From Hanleya hanleyi (Eukaryota; Mollusca; Polyplacophora; Lepidopleurida; Hanleyidae): 64,000 nt of DNA. The position numbers and the translations under genes are program-made. The stretch is from positions 62,001-126,000 of the forward strand of contig JAVTVY010033802.1 of NCBI GenBank assembly GCA_036873755.1, given 5' to 3'. Positions 22,647 through 33,179 of this stretch are shown piece after piece (within the stretch, counting starts at the first letter, position 1; the number at the start of each line of letters is the position of its first letter). The notes beneath the pieces were generated by a model that was not told the DNA's origin, did not search any database, and worked only from the letters and a program-made list of their open reading frames with translations.

Positions 22647-24372
22647 ATGGATCGGAAAGGACGGAGGTATTGGATGAAGTTTGGTGTGGCCAGTGGGAGA
22701 ACATTTGTGCGAAGGCAGCGACATGTCCAGAATGTGGATGCCTTTCCGCATTTTATTATACAGTCATGTGGCACCGGACTAAAGTTCAAACTGAAGGTTG
22801 TTAATGATCGTGAACGTAAGTCGAAGCAAGTAGAAGACGGTGTTGAAATGAATTCTGTGCAGAATGTTCATACCCCAGAGACAGGTTCTGTCCATCTGCA
22901 GGATGACACCGTCCCACGGGGTACGGCTGGGGTGAAAGTCGGCAAATGCAAACCCACCGGGTTCAGGCTGATTCAGTTGAGCCTTTTACAGGAGTATTAC
23001 TGTCGCATAGCTTCCCATATAGTGCAGTGTGAGAAGTGTGCTGATAAAGTAAGGAGTGGTGAACAGGATTTCCATATAGTGGATGAAAATCCGAAGAAAG
23101 GGTTTGGCGTCTTATTTGCATATACAGTGCCAAGGATGTTGTAGACAGTTATATTTTGGAACAAGTCCTCAGATGAAGATGGTGACTGGCCAGCAGCATC
23201 ATGAGGTCAATGTACGTGCTGTGTGGGGATCTATGACAACTGGTGGTGGTGCAGCCCACTTAGCAGACTGTATGGCAACATACATTGGATGCACCGAAAT
23301 TGGGCCAAACCTCATTTACAGCCATTGAGAATGAAATTGGTAACTGGTGGATGAGAAGTATGAAGGAGGACATGTTACAGGCTGGCATTGAAGAGAAACA
23401 GCTTGCAATAGAAGGAGGACTTTTTGACCAAGGGGTACCAGCCATAACAGTCATCTGTGATGAAGTTTGGAGTAAGAGATCACATAAACACTCTTACAAC
23501 GCTTTAGGTGGAGTTGGGATTATCTTTGGTGTACGCATTGGAAAATTTCTCCATATAGGGATTAGGAACAAATCCAGCTATATTTGTTCTGTAGCTGTAA
23601 CAGCTAAGAGAGAACCGGCTGACCATCAATGTTTCAAGAACTGGAATGAAAGCTCTCAGGCAATGGAAGTGGATGCAATTGTGGAAGGTTTCCAACTGGC
23701 GGAACAGACACATGGACTTTTGAATGATTGATGATGGTGATTCCTCTGTGTATTCCCAAATACAAGAGAAGGTGGCTGTTTGGGGTTGTCGTGTGGAGAA
23801 ACTAGAGTGTGCGAACCATGCTTGTAAATGTGTGAGGAATTTGGAGAAGCTGGTGGCAGAGAAGCCACAGTTTAAGGATAAGGGGAAGTTAACCAAAAAA
23901 GTGAGAGTCCGTCTGGTTAGTTCACTACGATGTGCGATAAGAATGAGATCTGGAGATGACAACGAGGATGGGTCAGCTGTACGTCAACTGGATGCTGACA
24001 TTCGTAACTCCGTCCACCACATATTTGGAGATCACAGGAAATGCAGTGACTTCTGTAAAGCAAAGAACACTTCCCAAATACCCAAGAAGAACGAGGTGGC
24101 TGGTCATGCTGGAGGAGAAGTTGACACACATCTTACAGACATAACCAATGCTGAAGATGGAAGCTGATCCAGCTGATCATATGTTACGGTCACAGAGTGA
24201 ATTTTGGAAGGAGGGAAATTCCCCTGTGGAAAAGCTGGAATCACGAAAGGACAGTGGTCCGTCCTCACTAGATGATGACATGCTGAAAGAGATCAACATC
24301 ATCCTTGACAGATTGACCCTGAAATCAAAGCGTCTCTTCGGGAATTTCGCCGCTAATCTTGCTGAGTCATAA
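22647..24372 (+). pseudogene. Mutator-like transposase domain, N-terminal part
   Basis: Recognisable pieces in order: FRLIQLSLLQEYYCR; VNVRAVWGSMTTGGGAAHL; FTAIENEIGNWW; ITVICDEVWSKRSHKHSYN; GVGIIFGVRIGKFLHIGIRN; DDGDSSVYSQI; KLECANHACK; RLVSSLRCAIRM; HHIFGDHRKCSDFCKAK; RLFGNFAANLAES. The aspartates in CDEVWSKRS and DDGDSS occupy the positions of the conserved acidic residues of the PF20700-type transposase fold. A paired-cysteine stretch (CQGC) precedes the catalytic part. In an active element the domain would cut and rejoin transposon ends. At least four frame changes make it non-functional here. Confidence 0.75.
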
Positions 24373-25084
24373 TCGCTGTGGATAATCGCTATATACATGA
24401 CGCAGGGAAGGATATATATCCACCTTCACTGGATTTGAAGGAAACTACAGATAGCCCTACAGGCATATCATATTTAGATCTATATCTCTACAAAAACGAA
24501 GCGGGCATTCTCTCTGGTCGACTTTATGACAAAAGAGATGATTACAATTTCGACATCGTAAACTATCCCTTTCTGGACAGTAATATTCCAGTGAGACCTG
24601 CATATGGCGTATACATATCTCGCCTAGTAGCATTTGCTAGATCCTGTGTTAATTGTGACGATTTCAATCTACGTCACAAATCATTGTTGCAGAAACTTAT
24701 AAAACAGGGCTATTCCTCCAAGCGCCTCCACTCAAGATCCAAGATCCTCATGGTGCTCATATGAACAGTCACAATCAAAGCGTGACTGAGATACACCATT
24801 CTCTAGATAACGACTTTAGAACGATTATTACGGATTAAGAATACTGATCAGCGATACGGATTTTATATTTTTGGAACATCATGATGTCTTGTCGGCATCA
24901 TTGAAAACTGTTGACCGCTTCTCTCTTGCAGGAAGCTAGCCTATGTTTATGTATACTATGATTGTCTTTTTTGAATTTGGTGCTAATACTTTTATGTGGA
25001 TATGGAATAGGTCTTTGGATTATGGACGCGGATATTCTTTAATGGACGACGGCTGAATTATGAATGACGGACTAGACGCTTGTA
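24373..25084 (+). mobile_element. 5'-truncated Penelope-like insertion inside the transposase gene
   Basis: From TCGCTGTGGATAATCGCTAT onward the sequence is close to the reverse-transcriptase C-terminus and 3' tail of the element at 37.1-37.97 kb, ending in GACGCTTGTA. An internal deletion of about 140 bp (equivalent to 37477-37618) has removed the last reverse-transcriptase codons. The left junction follows the transposase codons NLAES and the right junction precedes WMNVRAKLDGGK, which are adjacent in the family. The insertion therefore split one gene. The plus-strand ORF at 24378-24764 is reverse-transcriptase C-terminal sequence. A long target-site duplication is not evident; at most a few bases (TA) could be duplicated. 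Confidence 0.85.
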
Positions 25085-25542
25085 TATGGATGAATGTACG
25101 TGCTAAACTTGATGGGGGCAAATTTCACAACAGGTGTGCTCGTGGTTCGTGGCATGCCCCATGCTATGGTGGGGCATTGCGCAACAATCTGGGTGTGACA
25201 TGGTCTCCTGCAGTTTGGGAGATGTTGACAGGGATTGATGCTGGAGATTCATTTCATGGTCTCTATGTCCAGCGGAGACAACAGTTAGTACATGCAAGGA
25301 AATACGATGCCAAACCAGAAGTGAAAACGAGGAAATGGAAGAGGAAACTTGAAGCTGCTAAGGAATCTTCTTCGAAACGTGCACGTTTGGCATATGGCGA
25401 GGACACATTGGATGACGTACTAGACATATCTCCTGAAGCACTGGCTACATTGAAGGATAACTTCTACAAACAGCATGCAAATCTGTCAGCGGACAAACTT
25501 AGTGCCATTGAGACCTTGACAAAAGAACAGTCACAGATCTAG
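25085..25542 (+). pseudogene. Transposase C-terminal part and basic linker
   Basis: After the retroelement insertion the transposase frame resumes with WMNVRAKLDGGKFHNR, RGSWHAPCYGGALRNN, WSPAVWEMLTG and FHGLYVQRRQQ. A lysine/arginine-rich linker (VKTRKWKRKLEAAKESSSKR) and a predicted helical segment (LDDVLDISPEALATLKDNF) follow. An in-frame TAG at 25540 separates it from the exonuclease domain, which continues in the same frame. The apparent ATG at 25060 lies inside the retroelement tail and is fortuitous. Confidence 0.75.
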
Positions 25543-26198
25543 AGTAGTTTGTGGCATACAGAGAGGAAACAACGTCTCACTGCTTCCAACTTTGCAGATG
25601 TAGCAAAGCGCAATCCCAGCAGACCAGTGTTGCCTCTGGTGAAGAGACTTCTGTATAGTTCGTTTAGTGGCAATCGATTCACCCGTTACGGATTGCAGCA
25701 AGAGGATGTGACGGTGTTGGAATACACCATGTGGAAGGCAGAGCGGGGTTGTAATGTAAACGTCACGAAAATGGGCTTATTTATTTCAGTGGAGAACCCT
25801 TGCCTTGCGGCATCCACTGATGGTAAGGTCACAGAAAGGACCAGTCTCGATGCTGCCCCTCAATCAGGACTGCTGGAAATAAAAAAAATGTTCTCCAGAA
25901 TAAACCAATTTCCCTGCAAACAGCTGCTAAAACCATGAAGTCCTTCTGTCTGGAGCTTGTGGATGGAGATCTCCAACTGAAACATGCACACTCATATTAC
26001 TTTCAAGTCCAAGCCTAATTGAATGTGATGGAAATGCCATGGTTGGACTTTGTAGTGAGAACAACGAATCCATACCAAATGCATTTTGGCGCTGTATCTG
26101 TCCAAAGCTAATCGCCTTCTACGACAAAGCATTGTTGACTGAGTTAGCAGATCTGAGGCATGGGAAAATCCCAGGGATACGAGAGCCCAGGATTTGGG
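25543..26198 (+). pseudogene. YqaJ-type exonuclease domain
   Basis: The stretch WHTERKQRLTASNFADVAKR is the typical start of the YqaJ viral recombinase/lambda exonuclease fold. It is followed by RYGLQQEDVTVLEY, GLFISVENPCLAASTDGKV and SGLLEIKK, which contain the usual metal-binding positions (E of the GLxxE helix, D of ASTDG, E-x-K of LLEIK). After a frame change it continues as FCLELVDGDLQLKHAHSYYF with QVQ, then DFVVRT and, in another frame, CPKLIAFYDKALLTELADLR and IREP. Family members digest double-stranded DNA from the 5' end. Two frame changes and one stop show that this copy is inactive. Confidence 0.75.
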
Positions 26199-26385
26199 TA
26201 TGTTATTCATATTTGCATAGTTGCCATGTACAATGTTATAGAAAAGGTTATAATTTTTTGTCAGGCATTTCAATTTAGTTTATGCTTATTACATGTATTT
26301 ACATATAAAGACTCATATGTTGTACATGTATTTTGATCAACATGATCACTTGTTCATTGCTTTCCCATCTCCTATTCAGTTTCAG
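26198..26385 (+). other. Probable intron of the broken gene
   Basis: A donor GG/GTATGT at 26198 directly follows the last exonuclease codons (REPRIW). A pyrimidine-rich acceptor ends in CTATTCAG at 26379, with an alternative TTTCAG at 26385. The coding-like tail resumes at QDDKKRSGQKQEK. Confidence 0.5.
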
Positions 26386-26636
26386 GATGACAAAAAGCGG
26401 AGTGGACAAAAGCAGGAAAAGGTGAAGGCGTCTTGCAAATCAAAAAGAAGTGCGGTACAGAAAAATTCTGAACCAACTCTTCACCCCTCCTCTTCAACAT
26501 CTCTTGGTGACCATAAAATCCTCAACCATCAACATCACAGACGACGATCATCACGAATACAGGTCAAACAGAAATTTGTTGGTCGGTCCATAGAACATGT
26601 GTGGTTAGACCAGGGGAAGAAGGTCTGGTATAAAGG
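26386..26636 (+). pseudogene. C-terminal basic tail exon of the broken gene
   Basis: The frame reads QDDKKRSGQKQEKVKASCKS, then a low-complexity stretch with RRRSSRIQVKQKFVGR, and ends EHVWLDQGKKVWYKG just before a GT at 26636 that could be another donor. A tail with 'HxW...WYKG' is compatible with the small Tudor/chromo-like ending seen in related proteins, but the match is weak. Confidence 0.5.
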
Positions 26637-26951
26637 TAATTAAATTTACATGACAAATTCAAAGAGTGACGATGTCTTGAAAAGTTTACTTACTTGTACC
26701 TCAAGTTTTAAATTGTATATTGATGTACTGCGATTATATTAACACTCTATGTGGCATATCATATATGATACCATACAGCATTTCTGAGGACACATAAAAT
26801 ATACCGCAAACATGAAAACATATTATCAATGAGGTAAGTTGCATAGCTAATGTTTTAGCAATCCTCCCCTTTCATATCAACTGTTTATCATTTCGAAATC
26901 CAGTATATGCTGCTACTAAGTCACTGATGTCATCACATCTCTATCATTTGT

Positions 26952-27183
26952 AATCGCTTCTTGTACAGGACAACAGCAATTCCAATTACTTTATATGCCC
27001 ATAAGTAAAGCCTATCAAATCTTCCACAACTCACAGGCACATTTGTCCATAACCAATACATCGGTTGAAATATGAAATTCCCTTCCTGAAATGATATGAC
27101 TGAAATATAGTTAAAAGCAGCATTAAATCATATTCGCTCACTCACTCCCTCCTTTCCTGAAATACATTTTGTATTGTAATATA
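26952..27183 (+). repeat. 232-bp direct repeat, copy 1 (SINE-like 3' body)
   Basis: The segment from AATCGCTTCTTGTACAGGAC to TTTTGTATTGTAATATAT recurs almost identically at 27261-27492, an offset of 309 bp. It contains CTGAAATATAGTTAAAAGCAGCATTAAATC followed by CGCTCACTCACTCCCTCC, a diverged version of the SINE tail seen at 29.8 and 63.7 kb. Confidence 0.85.
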
Positions 27184-27260
27184 TGTGCATTTCCTCTTTA
27201 CATATATGATTGTAATCATGCTTTTATGGTAACTTTGTCAGCAGAGCCTCTCAGTGGACT

Positions 27261-27492
27261 AATCGCTTCTTGTACAGGACAACAGCAATTCCAATTACTT
27301 TATATGCCCATAAGTAAAGCCTATCAAATCTTCCACAACTCACAGGCACATTTGTCCATAACCAATACATCGGTTGAAATATGAAATTCCCTTCCTGAAA
27401 TGATATGACTGAAATATAGTTAAAAGCAGCATTAAATCATATTCGCTCACTCACTCCCTCCTTTCCTGAAATACATTTTGTATTGTAATATA
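27261..27492 (+). repeat. 232-bp direct repeat, copy 2 (SINE-like 3' body)
   Basis: Second copy of the segment at 26952-27183, near-identical, so the duplication is recent. A 77-bp spacer with unrelated sequence separates the two copies. Confidence 0.85.
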
Positions 27493-27905
27493 TATTTATA
27501 AGTAAATGTATAATACATTCATTATCTATTATATATTTCCATTGGTCATCGGCATCTATCATACATTTAGTAACTTGACAAGTTCATTATTCATCTGAGT
27601 AATGGTAGGTTTCTTTCATTTCATTTCAGAAGTCTGTCATATTCCTTTCTGTGTAGAAGCACGAAGACATCTGCTGTTTATATTGTTGTGGTGTCGACGA
27701 CCCTGAACAACCTATGTGGTTGCAGAATGTGATATGTAAATGTACGTATACAAGTTTGGTATTTTTCATTGCATTCTTTCTTTATGTTTCAGTTTTGAAT
27801 CTATTTCAGCTTTTCAACAAATCTGGATTTCATCATCTCAGAATTGTCTGCATAATGGCAAGTACAATACTGACATGTGAGAAAATATTTGATTTTCTAA
27901 GTCAT

Positions 27906-28336
27906 CGTGAAAGATCTATGGCGCTACGTTTCGTCACTGGTGTCTAATTCCGCTTAACCCGGGGCTAGGGGCCGTATGAACCCATGTACTTCAAGATCCT
28001 CATGGTACTCATATGAACAGTCACAATCAAAGCGTGACTGAGATACATCATTCTTTAGATGACGACTTTACAACGAATATTATGGATTAAGAATACTGAT
28101 CAGCGATACGGATTTGATATTTTTGGAACATCATGATGTCTTGCCGGCATCATTGAAAACTGTTGACCGCTTCTCTCTTGCAGGAAACTAGCCTATGTTT
28201 ATGTATACTGTGATTGTCTTTTTGAATTTAGTGCTAATACTGTTATATGGAATATGGATTAGGTCTTTAGATTATAGACGCGGATATTCTCTAATGGACG
28301 ACGGCTGAATTATGAATGACGGATTAGACGCTTGTA
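27906..28336 (+). mobile_element. Penelope-like retroelement, 3' tail only
   Basis: This copy starts in the final reverse-transcriptase codons (CGTGAAAGATCTATGGCGCT) and is highly similar to the tail of the element at 37.56-37.97 kb, including CTTAACCCGGGGCTAGGGGC and the terminal GACGCTTGTAA. It is extremely 5'-truncated. Its similarity to the 35-38 kb copy suggests recent activity of the family. Confidence 0.85.
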
Positions 28337-28339
28337 ATG

Positions 28340-29630
28340 CCACCTCAACACCTTCATCTCCACAAGGTCACTGTTTCTTTTTGGAATCAAATGTGAAACC
28401 TTTACCATCTTCTTTTGCACACCATATTCCACCCACTATCATTTTTTACAAATCTGTTGTTACATGATATCAAGCAATGGTCGCATAATACAAGTAATCT
28501 GATTGGTTGATATACACAACCTGTTGCTTTGTTGATTGGTTGAAGTTTACAGTACCATTTGCCATGAACAGAATTCATTCCCATGTGTATCAGAAGTATC
28601 TAGTATACAGAAACCCTTTCTTTTAGCGTGGATGCAACAACTCCAGCTACAGTGCGTAACTGCATAAGTTTTTTTTAATACACGTCTTCAATATGTCCTC
28701 TAAGGACTGTTCCACAAAATGATAAATAGGGCGAGAGAGATTACCTTTTCTTACCCCAACCCCCATATCCCATTTATGCCATCTCTCTAATGTTAAATGC
28801 CTGTATACTACCCACCACCCATATACCATATAACTGAAAAATCTTTGCCCATCCCATGTACTCTATTCTTGAACAGCTGATATATGATTCTTCAATAATA
28901 TCATTGATATCATATTTTTCAGTGTTTTCACATTATCTGCTGCTATTTTTCAGAATTCTTGAATTCTACTACAATCTGACTTGATTTTGATCTGTTGCTG
29001 AAAGAAAGCGAATGCTGTATCTGTAAATGTAAGTATGTATTTACTTTATACTACCAAGCTGAATGATAAGCACACCTGATGGTGAAGATGTTCGTGTTTC
29101 TTGAAATGATTGCTCTCATGTTTCACCGTTATATATTAAAACAGTTAGAAAAAAGATGTCCTCCATAAACTATACCTTAACAAATTGTTTGTATAATTTC
29201 CACAATGTCCTTCTTTTGGATCACCATACTTTCTCCTGTCAGCTTGACAGAAGTACGACAAGAATTGCAAATGGTTACTTTTTATTTCAATAATGTTCAT
29301 GTATACAATATACTGTAAAATAGTTTAAAAATCAGGCACAATTTCAACTCATGAATGAGTATCCTCACATCTATTTCACTGCATTACAGAATTTTAACCC
29401 ATCTCATTTATGTGAAGCCATTGAAAGAAGATACAATTGTTGGTAAGTAACCATACATTCTCATATTGATATTCATCTGCATGTGTTATTCACACAATAG
29501 GTATACTATATACAACATGTCTTGGTATATAGATATGAGTCATTTGTACTCTGAAAGTGTGACTTTGGGAAATCCAATTCTTGATACCTCAACAAAATGG
29601 CCGACTGCACTAAGGCCTTAAACCCCGGAC
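28340..29630. other. No recognisable gene
   Basis: AT-rich sequence with short ORFs on the minus strand only. No repeat or RNA structure was identified. Confidence 0.4.
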
Positions 29631-29635
29631 GTGTA

Positions 29636-29808
29636 TTCTACGGCTTAAGCGTTGGACACACCGGTTCTCGTCAGATCACCTAAGTTAAGCAACGTTAAGC
29701 TCGGTCAATACTTCGATTGGTGACCGGGTGCTGTACTGGCTGGGCTGATCAGTGTCCAGGGTGACTGAAACAAGGTTGGAAACGACGTTAAACCCTACTA
29801 CTCACTCA
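29636..29808 (+). mobile_element. 5S-rRNA-derived SINE
   Basis: The first ~105 bases follow 5S ribosomal RNA: CACCGGTTCTCGTCAGATCA, CCTAAGTTAAGCAACGTTAA, CTCGGTCAATACTTCGATTG and GTGACCGGGTGCTGTACTGG correspond to the 5S regions holding the internal A box, intermediate element and C box. The 5S 3' end is replaced by a short body (CAGTGTCCAGGGTGACTG) and the tail GAAACGACGTTAAACCCTAC plus CTCACTCATCC. Replacement of the 3' end by a SINE tail distinguishes it from a 5S gene. RNA polymerase III transcription and LINE-dependent movement follow from the known biology of 5S-derived (SINE3-type) SINEs. Confidence 0.85.
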
Positions 29809-29854
29809 TCCTTCTTTCGGGTCGAACTCGTTAATTGCATTGAAGTATTTTAAT

Positions 29855-30420
29855 ACAATTCAATTAAATTCTTTTATTGCTTGACTCCGTCTCATATAGA
29901 GTATGGCAAATGACATAATAGTAACAAAACAATGTACATGTATTTTACTGGTTATATATTTTGTGTATTGAGACGATTCTTTAACTTGAAATACTTTGGC
30001 ACAGATTCTCTGAATCCTTGGAATGATGATTACGTCCAATGCTTTATCCGCGTATTTTAGTTTCAAGAATAACCGGTTTTGAAATGGAGGGCACACTCGA
30101 AGTAAGATATTTATTGACTTACCTTAATGGTGGTAGTTCATATGTCGATATCTGCTATCGTTTTGGGTGTGTTGGTTAGACGTTGCAATAAAGTTTCTCC
30201 GATCATGTATGCGATGTCTCCAATGTTCATGTTTGAATATTTGGGTAATATTGGAGGTATGTGACTCACGCTTTGTTATATATACATTGTCGATCCCTTT
30301 GACGTTTCCGTCTAATCCATACAGGAACATTGAACCAAGTCCCACCATCCACTATATATCCCTGCGCTGGATTGTTCTGTCAAATTTGAGAAGCGAGTCC
30401 TTGGTAGATTTGAATGCAAT
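29855..30420 (-). pseudogene. Penelope-like element fragment, endonuclease and linker region
   Basis: Minus-strand frames give STKDSLLKFDR, WMVGLGSMFLYGLDGNVKG, SNITQIFKHEHWRHR, NRLFLKLKYADKALDVI and a final AIKEFN. These align in order with STKDSPFGFER, WMLELGSVFPYGLNDNVSG, SNVTQLFKPHERRHH, DRLFLKLNYLEKGLDII and AVKEFD of the copy at 35.1-35.9 kb. The piece lacks the reverse transcriptase and is interrupted by stops and frame changes. Being on the opposite strand and more diverged, it is an independent older insertion. Confidence 0.75.
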
Positions 30421-30579
30421 GTGTTTGGTATGTATGCTAGACATACGAGAATGTTTAAATTAAACGTAATCGAGTGTTTTCTCCTGATGGATGTTCCATA
30501 CCCAATCACGTTAAGATGGATGCTCTGGGTAGTCCTGCCAGCAGTTCTTAGGGACCGTTCAATATTCATCAGGATAGTG

Positions 30580-33050
30580 TGTGTGTGTGGGGGGGGGGGG
30601 ACGGGGGTACATTATTGGCGTGTGCATATCAAAGTTGTTTAGTACCTGATTCATTCTTAGACTCATGCATTCAGCCACACAAAACGCCGCACGATGCTAT
30701 GCTACATTCAACGAACTGAAATTTAGTTGCGAAAAACGGATAAACGCGCCTATTTCGAGGATAGCACCAGCAACATCCGGATGCCCTGAATTGCGTACTT
30801 GCTTGCATTCGGTATACATCAGGAATCGACTGCTCTCCTGCATTCATTTCCTCGGAGGTCACCATCTCAAATAGAGCTCACATATTGATAGACTCCACCA
30901 CTTACCAGGTTACGGTTATCAGTTTATTTCAATCTAGTATGGTTTCGCCGTTATGGTTTGTCGTGTTATATCCGGCTTTGTTGACAAGCTTTAACTGCCA
31001 GACGCTGTGGCTTTTTTGCGTTTATTCCAAATTTCAACGCAGTACTGCATTGAATCTGGAAAACAAAACGGTGTTATATTCAAAATGGTAGTTTTAACCT
31101 GTTCTACAGCTTGATGCGGAACTAAGGGCAACATGGGTCAGTCAAGCATACTGATAATGAGGAATTAAGGGCAGCCTAAGTAGTAGTATAAAATTAGGGC
31201 CATCAGCACAGTTCGGTTCGGTTCAGCATCAGAATCAGGATCAATGGTCAAAATATGGAGTAACGGGATGGAGAAGGAGATAGGTCAGCGTATAGGTTCG
31301 GAAGGAAAACCGGTTCAGGATCAAGAGTTCGACCAACCAGGATCAAATATATACGACCAGCATATACTAGCTGTAAAGAACCGTCGCCATATTTAGTTAC
31401 GTGATTCTTAGGGCTATACAACCCGCAATATTCCAGGGAAAGATATCACATCTCCCAGGGACGTCGACCGCACATCATCTCGAACAGAAATATTCCAGCT
31501 CGGCAACGACTTACCATCGTCATACCATCATGGACTGTTATGTAAAGAGTGAAATCTCAACCACCGCTGATGGATCGATTGATACCGTGTAAGTTAATTT
31601 TATTCCTTGGAATTAATATAAGTTATAAGTATTTTACTATCCTATTATTCATTTCTTCGGCTTATCTGTAATTTTATATTCTATAATAATATACAGGGAG
31701 TATTTTAAAGAACTTCCCAAGTTAATGATATAGATCCACATCATAAATTAGTCCGACCATTCTTGGTGTAACGATGCTAAGAGCTGTAAGCTTTAAATTA
31801 TTTTACTTTACAGAGTACTACATACGAATTGGGATTGGAGGACACAGATCAAATTCACTCTCTATCAATGGACTTTAAATTAGATTTCTATCGCCCATCT
31901 CCATATCCTGACGTTCCATTGGCGCAGTTATACATTATTGAGATAACACAGAAGAGCCCGTCTGTTCACTGAACCGTGACTTCGGCTGGTCAGATACTGG
32001 GTTGTATAATTTCACTTTCCACTATCTTCTAGCCAAGGAGAATATTTTGAGCTGGTTTAATTGACATATGAACTATATTTTTCCATCATTCAAATGAAGT
32101 GTCATTATGCTTGAATCCTGGGAAAATATAGTATATATGTATACAATTATGTCAATAATCACCAGCTCAAAATAGTCTCCTGGGTTGAAAGATAGGGAAA
32201 AGTGAAATTTATCTGATGTCTGTAATGTTTAAACAGTGTTGCATTTTTTATTTGATACTAACTTCAATTTATATGGTGTCGCAAGAAGGATAATCCAACA
32301 TTTGGTAAGTATTAGATATAACCATCAGGAGAGTGTACAGTCTATGATAGAATTCATTGCTACCAGCAGGAGTGACCCACTTCTATAGAGAATAGCATCT
32401 TATCAAGTCCACAATATCAGACATGATTAATGGATTTGCCTTCGTATATCAATACATTCCGCCTCATCCATTATCTAATTTTAAAACAATTATTTTTTGG
32501 AAATGTCCACAAACTCTGTGCTTTTCTCTTCAGGCTTTTCGGAATGGTGTAAGGTAACATAGTAATGTATCCTCTCCTCTCTCTTTTTCAGCCATAGATT
32601 TGATAGAATCTGTTTTATGGATTGATGTTTCCGCGATGTCATTACTCTACGCTAACAAGTGGTCATATTTCACTTTCGGCATCATCACTAGTTGTCATGT
32701 CAATGAGAAAGGTAAGAGTATGTTTGATGAGTAAGATGACAAGGGTGCTACGTTGCACTATAGTATCCTTCTTCTTTCGCTTGTTCACAGTCCCACTCGC
32801 GAGAGATGGAATGATGTCTTCACTCTATTCATATATCCAGTGCTTAGAGGTATTGCTCCACGAAATATATTGAGAGCTATTTCACATTCAGTCGAATTTA
32901 AATGTTGAACGTATTCTGATTCGAGTTAAAAATATTCCACCCGTTATACTTTGAGTACGTATATGGTAAAATCTTCTCCCTGAAATATCTTGGTACGTAA
33001 TTGATATTTTTTATCCATCCATTTGAGGACATAGATCTACAAGTAAATAG
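30580..33050. other. No recognisable gene
   Basis: It includes a GT run ending in an 11-12-base G-run near 30590-30602 and a CAGGATCAAGAGTTCG/AGGATCAATGG-type short repeat near 31230-31350. Many short ORFs are present, none with a recognised domain. Confidence 0.4.
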
Positions 33051-33054
33051 CCTC

Positions 33055-33175
33055 AGAGAAGACGAGTCGCACAGTGATGAACCTTAGAGAAGACGAGTCG
33101 CACAGTGATGAACCTTAGAGAAGACGAGTCGCACAGTGATGAACCTTAGAGAAGACGAGTCGCACAGTGATGAAC
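33055..33175. repeat. 31-bp minisatellite (4 units)
   Basis: Four near-perfect units of GAGAAGACGAGTCGCACAGT plus GATGAACCTTA start at 33055, 33086, 33117 and 33148. Confidence 0.9.
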
Positions 33176-33179
33176 TTCT

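Larger units (their letters stand above)
22647..26642 (+). pseudogene. Broken Mutator-like transposase plus YqaJ exonuclease gene
   Basis: Summed over several frames, this stretch encodes one protein architecture: a Mutator-like (MULE-type) transposase domain followed by a YqaJ/lambda-exonuclease-like domain and a basic C-terminal tail. Frame changes occur near 23090, 23290, 23725 and 24150, a stop lies at 25540, and further frame changes occur near 25890 and 26040. A Penelope-like fragment is inserted at 24373-25084. The order of domains matches large proteins annotated in molluscs and arthropods. A splice donor at 26198 (GG/GTATGT) and an acceptor near 26379 suggest that the ancestral gene was spliced. 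I did not find terminal inverted repeats, so it could be a decayed transposon or a decayed domesticated gene. Confidence 0.75.

Noticed and set aside
25060..25084. ATG at 25060 as a real start codon
   Set aside because: It lies in the Penelope-like tail (a similar ATGAATGACGG is present in the other copies); the protein similarity starts only after the insertion junction.
29636..29745. A functional 5S rRNA gene
   Set aside because: The 3' end of 5S is replaced by a SINE tail, and several internal changes (TAAGCTCGGTCAATACTTCGATTGG) would disturb the 5S fold.
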